Assembly: GCA_030435675.1 (NCBI GenBank)
Contig: CM059623.1
Location: 522,012-586,011 of the forward strand
Reading direction: 5' to 3'
Origin: Steinernema hermaphroditum
Taxonomy: Eukaryota > Nematoda > Chromadorea > Rhabditida > Steinernematidae
DNA: 64,000 bases
The notes under the pieces were generated by a model. That model saw only the letters and a list, made by a program, of their open reading frames with translations. It was not told the origin of the DNA and did no database searches. Positions 11,635 to 22,757 of this stretch are shown here, piece after piece (position 1 is the stretch's first letter; each line of letters begins with the position of its first letter). Made by a program: the position numbers and the translations under genes.

Positions 11635-13986
11635 ATGTTGTCTATATGACGCAGAATGCCATATACGTCAATCCCCTATGTTTTTCTTTTCGATTTTTAT
11701 GGAACGTAAAAAAATGACGAACGAATTGACGAATGACGAATTTGCAAGAAAAACGCTAATGTTCACACAAATAAAGGACTTAAAACCTTTTTACTCCTTT
11801 AGAGTCAGCGAACCAATTGGGGTTTTGGCTATAAATAAACAACGTGCATTCGTAGGCGAATTGTTCCACACATGCCTTCATAGTGTCAGTTACATTTCTC
11901 CTTTCAAGGTATCCCACTTGGCGCGTGTTAGGGCTGCATCGGTTCGAAATCGGAACAAACCGAAATCAGGCAGGAAGTTCAGAATCTACCCATGGCTAAA
12001 GAACAGAACCCGTAAACAGGCGGAAGAAATACGTAAAAACGCTTCTCCTGCGGGTGGATTCGAACCCCGGACCTTCTGACCAATTCCGGTTCCAAACCGG
12101 GTGCATCCATAGCGCACATGTATTACCTTTTCATTTAGCATCAGCGTGGAAAACTGGTCTGCGAGCTTCGCACATTTTGACCCATGGCCCAACTTCCAAC
12201 TCGCCGATTAGCAAACAACGCGATGTGGATTCTGCGTGTCAACATAAACTAGATCGGTGCTCTCTGCTCCGTGCTAATGAGAAAATTGAAAGTCAAAGAA
12301 CGGTCTATTGTAGGCTTGGAGCAATATTTGTGCTCCTACCGTAGTTGTTGTTTGCTATTCGCAATTCAAATCTATTTTCGGAAATAGGTGACATCATCTC
12401 CATCTTCCTGTACATTCGCATCTGTTCCAAAAGCGCCGCGGAACAGCTCGCCGATAATCTCATTTCCCCTCCTCTGTCACTTTGCATTTCGCCCAAAGTG
12501 AGTCACTTCGATCGACGGCAACTGGTTCAATCAAAGCGAACAGAACTCAGTCGACCTCGGCCAATCCGACGAGTTCAAGCCCTGAGGTGAAAGGGCGCAG
12601 CCGCTTTTTCTCGCTTTACCCAATCGCATTATCGGTTTAATGGCGCGTGTTCGGGGTTAAAGGGGTCGCTATGTGGAATATTAACTTAAAAAGTCTCGCA
12701 GGGAAGCTGTAGTGGTTGGCAAACGGCGGCTGAACTTGAAACTTGAGCCGTTATATAAAAAATGGATCCGAAGTTCGAGTTTATTAGGAACCGAATTCTG
12801 TTTTCCCTTCGCAGCTATAAACATTGTAAGTTCTATAGACTTTTCTAAATTAAAGGTTATTTGACAATCTCGGAACTCATTCCGATGAAATAACCTTGCA
12901 TTACACGATACGGAAAACCAACGAAAACAGTACAGAACAGTCTAGATGTTTCACTCATATCTTTCTTGCAGTGCCATGTTTTTAATAGTATTCCTACTGC
13001 AGTTCAGTTTATTGGAATGTTCCAGCTAACTTGGGTCCGTGAACGACCGGTCTATGGCAAACGATAATCATCAGAAATTGGTCATTTCAGCGGAGCCATC
13101 CAACCGGCGTTGGGTCCCGGCACGGAGTACTGCAGAGGCAGTACGGTACTAGGCCAGTACTAGGCATATCTTGCCTCCGTACTAAATAAAGCGACGCCTG
13201 TTAGTGTGTAGGAGGAGGCGGGTTAGGGGAGGAGAGGGATGACTTCGCCAGGGGATAGGCGAAGCTGAAATTCGCTTTTCCGCGTAGAGAAGCGAAGCGA
13301 ATCGAAGAGGAAATAAAAGCAAAACATTCGAGACTCGGGTGGTCTCGAGTCTAGACGTTTTTGTCAAATTTGTCGATCTTCAACATCTGTTCACTTCGGG
13401 TCGAGCCACCTCCTTCTACCCAGACCATGCGAATTTTTAAGGAAACCAGAGAAGAGGTGGATACTTCAGGGTGACGGCCGAATTGGCCATGTTGTCGTAG
13501 AAACCTCGTTTGATGGTTATAAGAGTGCAGTTTCCAATGCGGGAAAGAAATGTCTGCTTCCAATCATTTAGTCATTTCACTCCGGGAACACACACTTCCA
13601 GAAGTTGTAAACCGGTCACAGCTATTCATTGCAATGATAAACACTCCATCAACTTGTGTCTCGACACCTCGTAATTCAGCTAAACCTGTCAGTCCCGTCT
13701 GCTCCAGGCAGTGTCGTCCTGTGTTCGCCGATCGTTCACGAACGTCCGATAGGGATTCCTATTGCGTAACGAATGCGCGAACTCCACTAACTGGTTTCTG
13801 TTTGAAGCGGTCGCCCATGGATGTCTCGACCGTTCACCCGTTCCATGATCCTTATCTTGCACAGACGTCGGCTGGGGTAGGAGCAGAGAGTTCAAATTCA
13901 GTTTAGATCAAGTAGATTGCCTTTTCACTAATCCTCATTTTATTGATTTTCTATAAACATCCATTCTATGTCAAAAAGCGTCCCTT
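11635..13986. other. Intergenic, no supported gene
   Basis: Contains a degenerate tRNA-like sequence (12048-12115). A minus-strand frame at 13689-13895 vaguely recalls a LINE endonuclease (an RNQLVEFA-type string) but is too short and broken to call. The polyadenylation signal of the aquaporin gene lies at about 13936-13942. Confidence 0.4.
12048..12115 (-). pseudogene. tRNA-like relic (Pro TGG-like)
   Basis: On the minus strand an anticodon hairpin CCGG/CCGG encloses a seven-base loop with TGG, and a GGGGTTCGAATCC T-loop motif follows. The T stem has mismatches and no acceptor stem closes. Probably a tRNA pseudogene. Confidence 0.4.
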
Positions 13987-15166
13987 CTACTTGTCCTTCT
14001 TTCCTTCGACCGTCACCTCATGGTCAACGAGCGACTCAGCATCCGCCACCGTATCACCGTCTTCCTCTTCCTCATCTTCGTCCTCTTCAACCTCACTGAT
14101 CTTCTTCAGAACCTCCCTCTCCTTCACGTATTCCTCATATTCGTCCTCCTCGAAGCCAAACAGCGCTTCGGCCACCCACCAAGCGACGAGCGGACTTAGC
14201 CAGTAAACGGCCAAGTGAGCTTTGTGAGTGGCGCCACGGCAGTTGAAGGTGCAGGCCCAGGCAACGATCGGGTTACCGTACATTCCAGTCAAGTGGATTC
14301 CTATGAAATGGGGACATCGCCAGTGAGAAAGATGGTAAAGAGATTACCCAAAGTGCACGCGTATCCAGAGAATGAGCAGTTGACGAGCATGGCCCAGAAT
14401 GAGTCTTCTGCGTGGAAACGTTTCGACAGGTACTCTACCGCCTTGGCCGAAAACGTCGCCATGAACTCGACGACAGAGCCAGTCAAAATGGCAACCTGAA
14501 CTGGGCAAAAGTTGAAATCGTTCAACCTGAATGTGGGACGCTTCTTTCAGAAAATATTAAAACTTTCGGACATGACTTGACTTGAACAAAAGTTCTTCAG
14601 GAACCCTTCATTTCAAATGCCACTTACCGTCAAATCGGCATCACAATGATCGGCCTCCAGAAGCTCCGTATGCAGAGGATGCACTCCAAGACGCCAGAAT
14701 GTCCTGGCCAGGTAGAAGGACAAATAAGCGGCCGCAAGCTGCGCCGTGAAAACGCTTACTATCCATTTCAGGGCTTTGTGACCTCGAACGCAGGATGTCA
14801 CCTAAACACAACCAGCTCATAACCACACACATCGCGATCCACACCAGTGGACAAGGGTGAGCGATGCAGTCCCTGAGCCAGAAACCGTTTGCCAACTCGA
14901 GGACGGTGATCTCGATGAAGACACCGACGAGTCCGTAGGTTTCGAGGATGATTCCGACGTCGAACATTGGAGCGCATACTTGCATCGTTCCTATGAACTA
15001 AAGACATCCTCTTGCAGGGCTTGCAATCTGAGTTTACCTCCAAGAGGAGAGTTTTCGATTTTCTCTTCTCATTTCCAACGTAGAGTCTTTCGACGATCTT
15101 TCTTAATATCTCAGCAACGACGAAACAAAACGAATAGAAGAGTAACGAGGCGACCCAGACCCTCAT
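13987..15166 (-). CDS. Aquaporin-11-like channel, five exons
   Basis: A six-transmembrane channel of the unorthodox AQP11 type (C. elegans AQP-9/10/11 group). Exons on the minus strand are 15166-15038, 14997-14845, 14801-14628, 14495-14348 and 14300-13987, giving 305 residues; all junctions keep frame. Hydrophobic segments lie at about 1-21, 62-83, 104-128, 153-175, 184-209 and 222-244. The first pore motif is HPC (residues 90-92) and the second NPI (211-213), where classical aquaporins have NPA/NPA and AQP11 proteins NPC/NPA. The tail (about 246-305) is very acidic with Glu/Asp runs. The second intron donor (GTGTGG) is weak, so that junction is the least certain. AATAAA lies about 45 bp past the stop. 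Water, glycerol or other solute transport cannot be decided from sequence. Confidence 0.88.
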
Positions 15167-16063
15167 GTCCTGCAAGCAACGGACACATAGTAATGAACGA
15201 AGGGGAGCTCTTCGATGACGACAAAACACCAAGACAGGTGCTGAGGGCGAGATCAGAGAGTCAAAGGTGCGTCTGATTCAATGTCCACTAGGTTTCACCA
15301 CTCAGAGCCAAAAAACTTGAATAAACTTGCAGTGATCATCAACATCATGGATAGTAGTTAAATACAGAGGCTAGATGTACATCAAATAGATCATCCCCGT
15401 CAATTTCATAAAGTTGAATATGGTCAAATAGCCAAAGGTACCACAAATTACTGTCCATAAAATATAGCACAGGTACACTTATAGCAGATGAATACAAATT
15501 TAACTAACCACTAACGTTATAGCTTATAGGTTATTGATAATATGCTGAGTCGTCCCCTTCAGTTGTTGATAAGAATTATTTTCGAAAGTAAACAGGCATG
15601 AAAGAAGATACTATCTCTGAGGAGGAAGTAACACCCTAGCGGTTAGGGCCAACAGCTGTATCGAATAGAAATAAGCCAGGATGTGGGAACGAAAAGTCCA
15701 CAAATCCTCTCGCTTCTTCTCCCCGACGTGATCGATTTCAGGTCGCCGCCGACAGAAAATCAATCGAAAGCGCTCAAGCAGTGGAGCACTTGACGTCATC
15801 GCATGTTTGCCACTCCAATCGGTCGTCCATCCTATCTCCTTTTACATAGTGAAAAACAGAGGAACTATGACGTTTGGAAGCATTTTACGAGCTTCGAAGC
15901 AGCTGGGATGAAGCGCCGGTGTGCTTTACACTGACGAACCGGACTTCCCCGACCCTTGCAGAGCTTGCAATTAAATGCATAGTATGGTACATGTGTGCAA
16001 GTTTGTAAATCTGCTTTACGACTGTTAGAAGGAAAAGAAGTTGAGGGAAAAACTGAAAAACAA
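15167..16063. other. Intergenic, nothing recognised
   Basis: Upstream flank of the aquaporin gene. AT-rich, with no further coding signal that can be supported. Confidence 0.4.
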
Positions 16064-16135
16064 TGCCTCATGCTGGAATCGAACCAGCGACCTTCTGTTT
16101 ACTAGACAGACGCTCTGCCCCTGAGCCAATGAGGC
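16064..16135 (-). tRNA. tRNA-Thr (AGT)
   Basis: A 72-nt cloverleaf on the minus strand. The acceptor is GCCTCAT/ATGAGGC with discriminator A, the anticodon AGT lies in CTAGTAA, and the T arm is GCTGGTTCGATTCCAGC. The gene body is identical to the copy at 60502-60573 on the other strand. Confidence 0.95.
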
Positions 16136-17780
16136 TTGCCAAAAAAAAGTCTGCTATGAACCTACACCTTATCATTCTGCAACGCCTGCATTTGGACCCT
16201 TTAGGATAAATGCGTCTTATCTCTGGGAGGAGTGGACGAAAGTTTTTTAAATTCCGGGAGGATGGCCAGAAAGAGTTGCTCTTCCACGTATTGACACGAA
16301 AACATGGTATTCATAAAAACCTAAAAAAAAATAGTGTGGCTCTATTTTTATGCAACAGACTGTATGCAAGGAACCTACTCTCGTATGAACTCCATTAGCG
16401 CACATTTGGATCACGGATTCTTCAAAACATGCCATGCCCTTTCAATGATATGCGAAAATTTTCAACATTTTCAAGAGCCAATACAATTTGGAAAACAGCA
16501 TCAAACGAGTACGTAAAACGCAGCCTAGCCGTCAGGAAGAAAAATCAAATAACACAATGGAGGTACTCAGAACGACGATTTTGTCCACTCGGTATCCTTT
16601 CTCAAAGTTGTGAATGATTCTATAAATTCCACCCTTTCCTGACCCCAAAAATTCCATAATTTCTGCAATGGGGAATCCCATGCAATCACAGCCACACACA
16701 AAAAAAAACAACTCATATACATGTAAATAACAGATGTCCTCTAATATTTATGGATGGAAAGAACAACAGGTCATTTAAAATTAAAATCAGACATGTCACA
16801 AGTTCTGCCAATGTGGCGCAAAGGTGGAACGCTTCGTTTCTATCGCTCATAAAATGATCCTGATTGTAGCGGTGAACCGATAAAGTCCCATAGGTTTTCG
16901 ATAGAGCAAAGTATCAGATATTGTTCTTATGGTTCTTACTCTTATCTCTGCGATTCAAAAAATGATATGCACAAAACAGAGACACGAACAGAAATAATAG
17001 ATTCAGTTGCCGCGTGAGTGCCAATTCCAATTGCAAGCGTCCATGTCGCCAAAACACGGAGTAATCAATTTGAGTGCAAACTCAATTCTCGGGAAAACAA
17101 GTTGGCGTTTGGAAAGTAAAACACGACGATGAAAGCAAGCTGCAAAATAGCGATATGTATGAGAGAATGCACATTCAAGATAAGAAGCCTTTCCACAGAG
17201 GAGAAACTAACCGATTCAACATCTAGAATTAGGGTAACTATCTACTTGACAAAGCAAACTATGGGTGGAACGCACCGAAATACAGAGGTTCTAAAAAGAT
17301 GTTTTCCCTTTCAGGCTGTGCAAATAAGAAGAGGGGCAAATCTGACATGATTGGGTGTGATGGCGCGAGACACTAATTCAATCAATATGAAAGTTTTCAG
17401 CAAACACCCTTAATGTTTCTGTCCCCTTTCTGATCGGAATGATAAAAACAACGTCATCAAGGTCATCAAGTGATCGTTTCCTGGCTCCTTCCAACAATCT
17501 ATTCGTTTATCATACGACGAGCAAGATAATCAGCCGAACATTGCTTTTGCTTTTAGAAGCATACAAATCTCTATACCAACGGCTCCGCATCACCTTGCAG
17601 TCAATTGGCTGTCCCTCACAGCTGTAAATCTGTATACAAACAGCTCTACACAACAGCAAGGATGGTGGTAAGCTCTTAGGCGAACCGTTATGTCAGATAA
17701 ACGCCAATGAGATCACGGTTGAACTAACATTTGTATCTGTTGGTACAATGCCCGACATGGAATGCCAGGGAGCCGTAGTT
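16136..17780. other. Intergenic, nothing recognised
   Basis: AT-rich sequence with short frames on both strands only. Confidence 0.4.
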
Positions 17781-18185
17781 TCACCGTCTTACCAAGAAGA
17801 CCGTGATAGAAGTTCGATTCCACCGCGTCGCACCCTTAAGCCGAAGAATCGTTCCAACTTCGAACTCCGAGCCTCCAGCTTCTCCTTTGCCGTGCTCCAC
17901 GATCTCGACAGGTTTTCGACGTCCACGAAAATGGCTCTCCGGAATCCTAAGCATCACCGATCCTCTCTGCATCGCCTGCTCTTCTGAGGCCTCACCGCAC
18001 GGTGAAGCCAGGAGAAGAAATGACATATCCTGTATGGTCCAGCAGCGGTACTGATTCGGCGATGTCATGTGCTCCAAGGCATACGGAAATCTGACTTGAC
18101 GCTCCTCAATGTACAGTCGAAATTTTGCGACCAGGTTTGTCGAAGGTCTCAATAGTATTACGAATTTATTTGCGATATCTAACAC
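17781..18185 (-). CDS. Possible exon(s) of an unidentified protein
   Basis: The frame is open for 134 codons with balanced, protein-like composition in its second half (about 17790-18060). That part ends at a donor-like TTCTTG|GTAAGACG, so the real exon may stop at about 17791 and splice onward. No acceptor or start could be fixed and no family is recognised. The AT-rich N-terminal third is probably not coding. Confidence 0.3.
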   Translation of the reverse strand: MLDIANKFVILLRPSTNLVAKFRLYIEERQVRFPYALEHMTSPNQYRCWTIQDMSFLLLASPCGEASEEQAMQRGSVMLRIPESHFRGRRKPVEIVEHGKGEAGGSEFEVGTILRLKGATRWNRTSITVFLVRR

Positions 18186-19077
18186 TTTGCATGTTGTCGC
18201 ACTCCAAATGTAGCCAACGTCTGCCCAGTTTCTTCGTATTATGCCCAGCTTCTCAATAGTATGTAAACCCTAAATATGTGTAAAAATCACCATCTTCGTG
18301 CGTAACCATCTCCACACATTTTGATAGGCTTAATATTTTGATGCGATTCGTCTCATGCTATTTGTTTTCCACACCCATCTCCAAAAATATAGACCGGAAG
18401 CGGAGTCGAACGTCGAGCCTAAAATGGCAAAAATGATATGAACGTAATATTTTGTGTTCGTGTGTGTTAATACAGTCAGGTGTGTATAAGCCGTTAACTC
18501 CTTTTGGGGCTAGCGTTCGCTAATCTATGCTTGCTTGTGTGCCAATTTTCAATGCTTACATGTGTGCGATCCTAGGTAGATACTTCGGAAGGTTCATTTG
18601 GGTATGTTTGGATGTATGTGTGAAATACGATAAGTTACGGTTTCCCTCTACAGCCCTTCCTTCTATCTATTGGGGTGTGTCACTGAAAATAGCACAATAC
18701 ATACTATGGAGCTCAATTTTCGAAAAGCAACCATCAGTATTCTGACTACTCTGTCATAAAAGTTGCAATTCAGCAAAATTTATTTTGCGTCATCTGCGTT
18801 GCTATATATAAACCCATCCCAACAATAGCTCAGCGCACATCCCCTTTGTTGCGCGCCCTCTGTTTGCATAGTGGTCTCATTTACACTATCGCCTGGAAAT
18901 CCATCGAATTCGCGTCACGCGTCCATTAAATTCTCCAAATCCGCCCATCTCCTCCAGCAGCAGCGACGTAATCAAATGGAGACGTAATGAGAGCGATCCC
19001 GGGCATCGCCCTGTTGGCGATTGCTTTGGGGCACAACAGTGGGTGGAAGGACGCATAAACAAGCGGGCAAAACCCTG
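18186..19077. other. Intergenic, nothing recognised
   Basis: No supported gene, repeat or RNA. Confidence 0.4.
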
Positions 19078-19191
19078 GGATTATGGTTCAATCTTGGCAA
19101 AGGACATACCATCCATTTGAATGAAACCCATAGAGCGAGATCTATCTTAGGAATTGCTCCTTGTTAGAACATGCGAGAGCTGAAAAGATAT

Positions 19192-19194
19192 GCT

Positions 19195-19261
<67 letters not shown>

Positions 19262-19265
19262 AGCG
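19192..19265 (+). tRNA. tRNA-Asn (GTT), copy 1
   Basis: A 74-nt cloverleaf: acceptor GCTTCCG/CGGGAGC, D arm GCGCAATCGGTTAGCGC, anticodon loop CTGTTAA, T arm GGTGGTTCAAGCCCACC. Convergent with the tRNA-Gln that follows. Confidence 0.95.
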
Positions 19266-19385
19266 GTTATTTTTCTTTCTCGTGCCTCGTCTTTTCTTAT
19301 TATTTTTCGTTTTTTTATTGGAGTCAAAGACAAACAAAAGCAAATAATACAATAATAAGAGATAATATGACAAGAATAAAATGTC

Positions 19386-19457
19386 AGGTTCCACCGAGAT
19401 TTGAACTCGGGTCGCAGGATTCAGAGTCCTGAGTGCTAACCGCTACACCATGGAACC
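19386..19457 (-). tRNA. tRNA-Gln (CTG), copy 1
   Basis: A 72-nt cloverleaf on the minus strand: acceptor GGTTCCA/TGGAACC, D arm TGTAGCGGTTAGCA, anticodon CTG in ACTCTGAAT, T arm CCGAGTTCAAATCTCGG. Confidence 0.95.
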
Positions 19458-19682
19458 GTGACCTCACCGTTTGTTGAATCGTATGAGTGATGACTGTCTT
19501 TTCAAGTTTCGTTTTGATGCTCTACCGTCTTCCTGTGGTGTCTCTGAAACGCATGAGCTGTCACCGGCGGATTATAGTTCAATTTTGGCAAAGGACATAC
19601 CATTCATTTGAATGGAACTCTTAGAGCGAGATCTATTTTTGGAGTTGCTCCTTGTTAGAATATGTAAGAGCTGAGCAGACAT

Positions 19683-19699
19683 GCTTCCGTGGCGCAATT

Positions 19700-19752
<53 letters not shown>

Positions 19753-19756
19753 AGCG
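19683..19756 (+). tRNA. tRNA-Asn (GTT), copy 2
   Basis: Second copy in the tandem unit. It differs from copy 1 in the D loop (GCAATTGG instead of GCAATCGG) and has the same anticodon and stems. Confidence 0.95.
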
Positions 19757-19876
19757 ATTATTTTTCTTTCTCGTGCCTCGTCTTTTCTTATTATTTTTCG
19801 TTTTTTTATTGGAGTCAAAGACAAACAAAAGGAAACAATACGATAATAAAACATAATGTGACAAGAAAAAAAAGTC

Positions 19877-19948
19877 AGGTTCCACCGAGATTTGAACTCG
19901 GGTCGCAGGATTCAGAGTCCTGAGTGCTAACCGCTACACCATGGAACC
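19877..19948 (-). tRNA. tRNA-Gln (CTG), copy 2
   Basis: Identical gene body to copy 1 at 19386-19457, in the second duplicated unit and again convergent with tRNA-Asn. Confidence 0.95.
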
Positions 19949-20239
19949 GTGACCTCACCGTTTGTTGAATCGTATGTATGATGACCGTCTTTTTATGTTT
20001 CCTTGTTTTTTTTATAATCCGTTTTGATACTTTACCGTTTTCTTCCTGTGCTACCCCTGGAACGCATGAGCTGTCGCCGTATAATTTATCTGGCATAATA
20101 CGCACAAAAAGGGGATATTTGGAATGAAAATTATGGGATTTCGGGCATTCTGAATTAAAGTCGATAAATCTTAAAGCTGTCTTTGCGGGGCGCGGTGAAA
20201 GGAAAGGGTTTCGACGGCCGTCTTGCGCGTTTGCACGGA

Positions 20240-22757
20240 TTAAACGGAGATTTTCGTTGGGCACTTCACTTCGCCGGTGATCGGATTGCGTTCTGAAAGA
20301 AGTTCTTAAGGGGCAGATATGCAAATCATGGACGTACCAAGGACGGGAATCGTCTTCTTCGGGGTGCGCGGTGGGGTACTTGGAGCCGAGTTGTCGAAGA
20401 TGCTGGAACGGTAGGTGTCGGAGACGCGCTTCTCCTTGCGCTCGGCCTTCATCTCGCCGAAGAGGCGATCTTGAGTGTCCTGAGGGGGAGCCGAGCGACG
20501 CTGAAACGGTTTGTTTGTGCATAGTTTGGTTGATTTCAGGAGATTTCCCCAGGGAAAAACCGGTTGTTTAGGCAACATTTGTCAAATGAGGCCGCGCCGT
20601 TCGAGGCGGGATCAATGGAGCAGAAGCAATGTGCTGTAGTTTTGGAATTTCGGAGCAAAGCACACGGGACACATTAGGGTCGGACCATTAAGTTCGGGCA
20701 TAAAGACGAAAACAAGGAGGAGGGTTAGAAAAGAATGAACCAAGACCCGAAGTTCTGAGAGAAAAACTGTTTTGAATGAAAAAAGGAGAAAAGAAAAAAA
20801 GAAAGGTCCCGCCGAGATTTGAACTCGGGTCGCAGGATTCAAAGTCCTGAGTGCTAACCGCTACACCACGGGACCGCCGGTGCCCCCTCTGTTGTCATCA
20901 GATATGCGCTGGATTGGATCCCCTTCACAACAGCTGCAATTACTCCCCACTTCATATCTTCTTTTTCCACCTTTCGACCCAATTAGGCTTCATTCACAGC
21001 GCCAACCCTCATATCAGCGCAAAAAATCTCCGATTCGATAACCTTCGATAACCTCGGGCGCCACAGACGACAAGGCCATCGAATTTTTGCCGCTTTCGTT
21101 CACACGATTCGGCGAAAGCCAGCGGCGGCGACAATTGCTTCCGGCCCGGCGGAGGCGCCATCAATTACGTAATTGCGCTAACACCACTCAATTTTTTAAA
21201 GTGGCACTTATATGCGGTTTGGGACAATCGACATCCATCAAAACACGTTTTGTGCCACTTCTTGAAACGCTCAGCTGGTCGCCGAATCGATCGTCGGTCG
21301 AGCCATTGAAAAGTTCCACACAAATCGCCTTTTTTCGCACAATGGATGGTGTTTGAAAAAGCCGAAGAAGAACCACTCAATAATGTATTGTTAATTGGAT
21401 CGGAACAACCACTTTTTGTTTTCCCCGAAGTCTCAAGAAGGTCCGCTGGGAGCGCTGAAGAACACTCATAAAGCATGGGCTTTCCGAATTTATCTCCGCT
21501 CTCCAAACATTAAATTCGCTCGAGCGGAAGCGAAAACATTGTGTTGTGGAGCCGTAGGCGACCGAACGGAAGATAATTACGACTGTGGATTGCCCCAAGG
21601 AAATGATTATGGTGCGCAGTAAAAGAACGAGTAGAAATGAGTTGGTCTTGACGGTCGTAAACAGGGAGCTTCGATGGCTTGGCTTGCAGCCCTCAGAGCG
21701 ATGGGAACATTTCATTAAGGCTTAGCTGCCAATCAGCTGAGTGATTAATTGGAACTTGCAGTGGAAAATTAAATTTTTTTGCACGAAAAGAGGTGTAGGA
21801 CAGTGTAGATCGACTACCTTTTGGGACGTCGAGATTTTTCTAGAGTAGATCGGCTGCCATGGCCACTTTTTCTGTGTCTTCGATTAAATTTCGCGTGTTT
21901 TATATCTGCGTAATGTTCTCAGGGCTTTCATTACCCTATAGAAACCCTTCTCTCATTCCTTTATTTGAAATTTTCTGGACCGATGCCTAGAAACGTTATA
22001 CGTGACCCAGTCCCAAAACTTCACTTCTTCAAATCTGCATGCGTTCCGCCCGTGTCACATGGGATACGCTTAGCAGCTATGCACACAGAATAATGGCGCA
22101 CAAGTGGTCATGGACACCAGCCGGGCGTGCTGTCAAGCTCCGTTTCAGGATCCAAAACAAACACACTCCATCGAGTCATTTGCTTCTTCGGCAGAAGACG
22201 ACGGCGACCGAATCGATTCGCACTTTAGGCAACAATCCGGAGGCCCAAAGTGTGTACACGGGCCGGCTGTCAACATAAGGAAGGCTTTGTTTATCGCTTC
22301 GCTAATACCTTTTGGGACGTCGAGATTTTTCTAGAGGTGTATAGGTGTGTGGAGAGGAAAGGTCTTGAGGGTTGAGATGGAAGGGTATTTTGGGAGGGGA
22401 CCTAATAATTTAGCTTTATAGGGATGATTGAATTTTTGGTTTTCTCTTTGAGAGATCAGAGTAATGTGTTGATTGAAATTCCTGTGGCATAAACGGTTTG
22501 AATCTTGGGGACGTGAGACGTTTTAAGAGACGTTTGGACAGAGACAGGGACAGAGACGTTTTAAGAGCATTATTTCCACCCTAATCTATTTACAAATTTT
22601 ACCAGAACTTATTTAATTTAGGAGTCAGTGGGTGAACGGCTCTTGGCCCCAAGGTACGACACTTTCTAAACAGAACTCCTAAAGTTACCTTTCGATCAAA
22701 AAGCGGAACCTCGTCGACGAATTTCTTTGACTTCGGCGTCTTCGTTTCAGAAGCCAT
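20240..22757 (-). CDS. Small basic three-exon protein, 94 aa, unidentified
   Basis: Exons on the minus strand are 22757-22689 (starts MASETKTPKSKKF), 20500-20338 and 20292-20240, with phases 0 and 1 that join cleanly into 94 residues ending in NPITGEVKCPTKISV. Each junction has a good splice site (AAAG|GTAAC, TTTCAG|CGTCG, CCTTG|GTACG, TTTCAG|AACGC). The protein is Lys/Arg/Ser/Pro-rich, probably disordered, with an RRSAPP stretch, an SSIFDNSAPSTPPRTPKK segment and no signal peptide or membrane segment. The SSIF and NPITGE pieces loosely recall small microtubule-associated phosphoproteins of the Jupiter/HN1 type, but this is not enough to assign them. The 2.19-kb first intron contains tRNA-Gln (TTG). 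Further internal exons cannot be excluded. The link from exon 1 to exon 2 rests on phase and composition. Confidence 0.65.
20804..20875 (-). tRNA. tRNA-Gln (TTG), inside an intron
   Basis: A 72-nt cloverleaf on the minus strand: acceptor GGTCCCG/CGGGACC, anticodon TTG in ACTTTGAAT, T arm CCGAGTTCAAATCTCGG. It lies within the first intron of the small gene at 20240-22757, on the same strand. Confidence 0.95.
21162..21175. promoter_or_regulatory. Perfect 14-bp palindrome with a PAR-bZIP-type site
   Basis: CAATTACGTAATTG is its own reverse complement and contains ATTACGTAAT, the consensus bound by PAR/C/EBP-like bZIP factors (CES-2/ATF-2 type in nematodes). It sits in a CpG-rich patch of the 2.19-kb intron, a plausible enhancer position. 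Binding is inferred only from the motif. Confidence 0.35.
21815..22336. repeat. Two exact 31-bp copies within the intron
   Basis: The 31-base string beginning TACCTTTTGGGACGTCGAGA and ending TTTTTCTAGAG occurs identically at 21815-21845 and 22306-22336. A diverged relative (TTCCATTTGGAGACGTCAAG) is found near 23321, where the preceding GTTTATCGCT is also shared with copy 2. Probably the conserved part of a dispersed repeat. Confidence 0.7.

Larger units (their letters stand above)
19078..20060. repeat. Tandem duplication of a 491-bp tRNA-Asn/tRNA-Gln unit
   Basis: Unit 1 (19078-19568) and unit 2 (19569 to about 20060) start with the same GGATTAT.GTTCAAT.TTGGCAAAG block. Each carries tRNA-Asn on + and tRNA-Gln on -, about 120 bp apart and pointing at each other. 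Flanking and spacer DNA are also conserved with scattered substitutions and small indels, so the duplication covered the whole unit, not just the tRNA genes. Confidence 0.9.

Noticed and set aside
13689..13895. Possible LINE endonuclease fragment on the minus strand
   Set aside because: The similarity rests on a few residues around RNQLVEFA; no endonuclease catalytic motif or reverse transcriptase follows.
20306..20578. Single-exon 90-aa reading of the 20.3-kb region
   Set aside because: The N-terminal part is intron sequence; splice sites and frame support the three-exon model instead.
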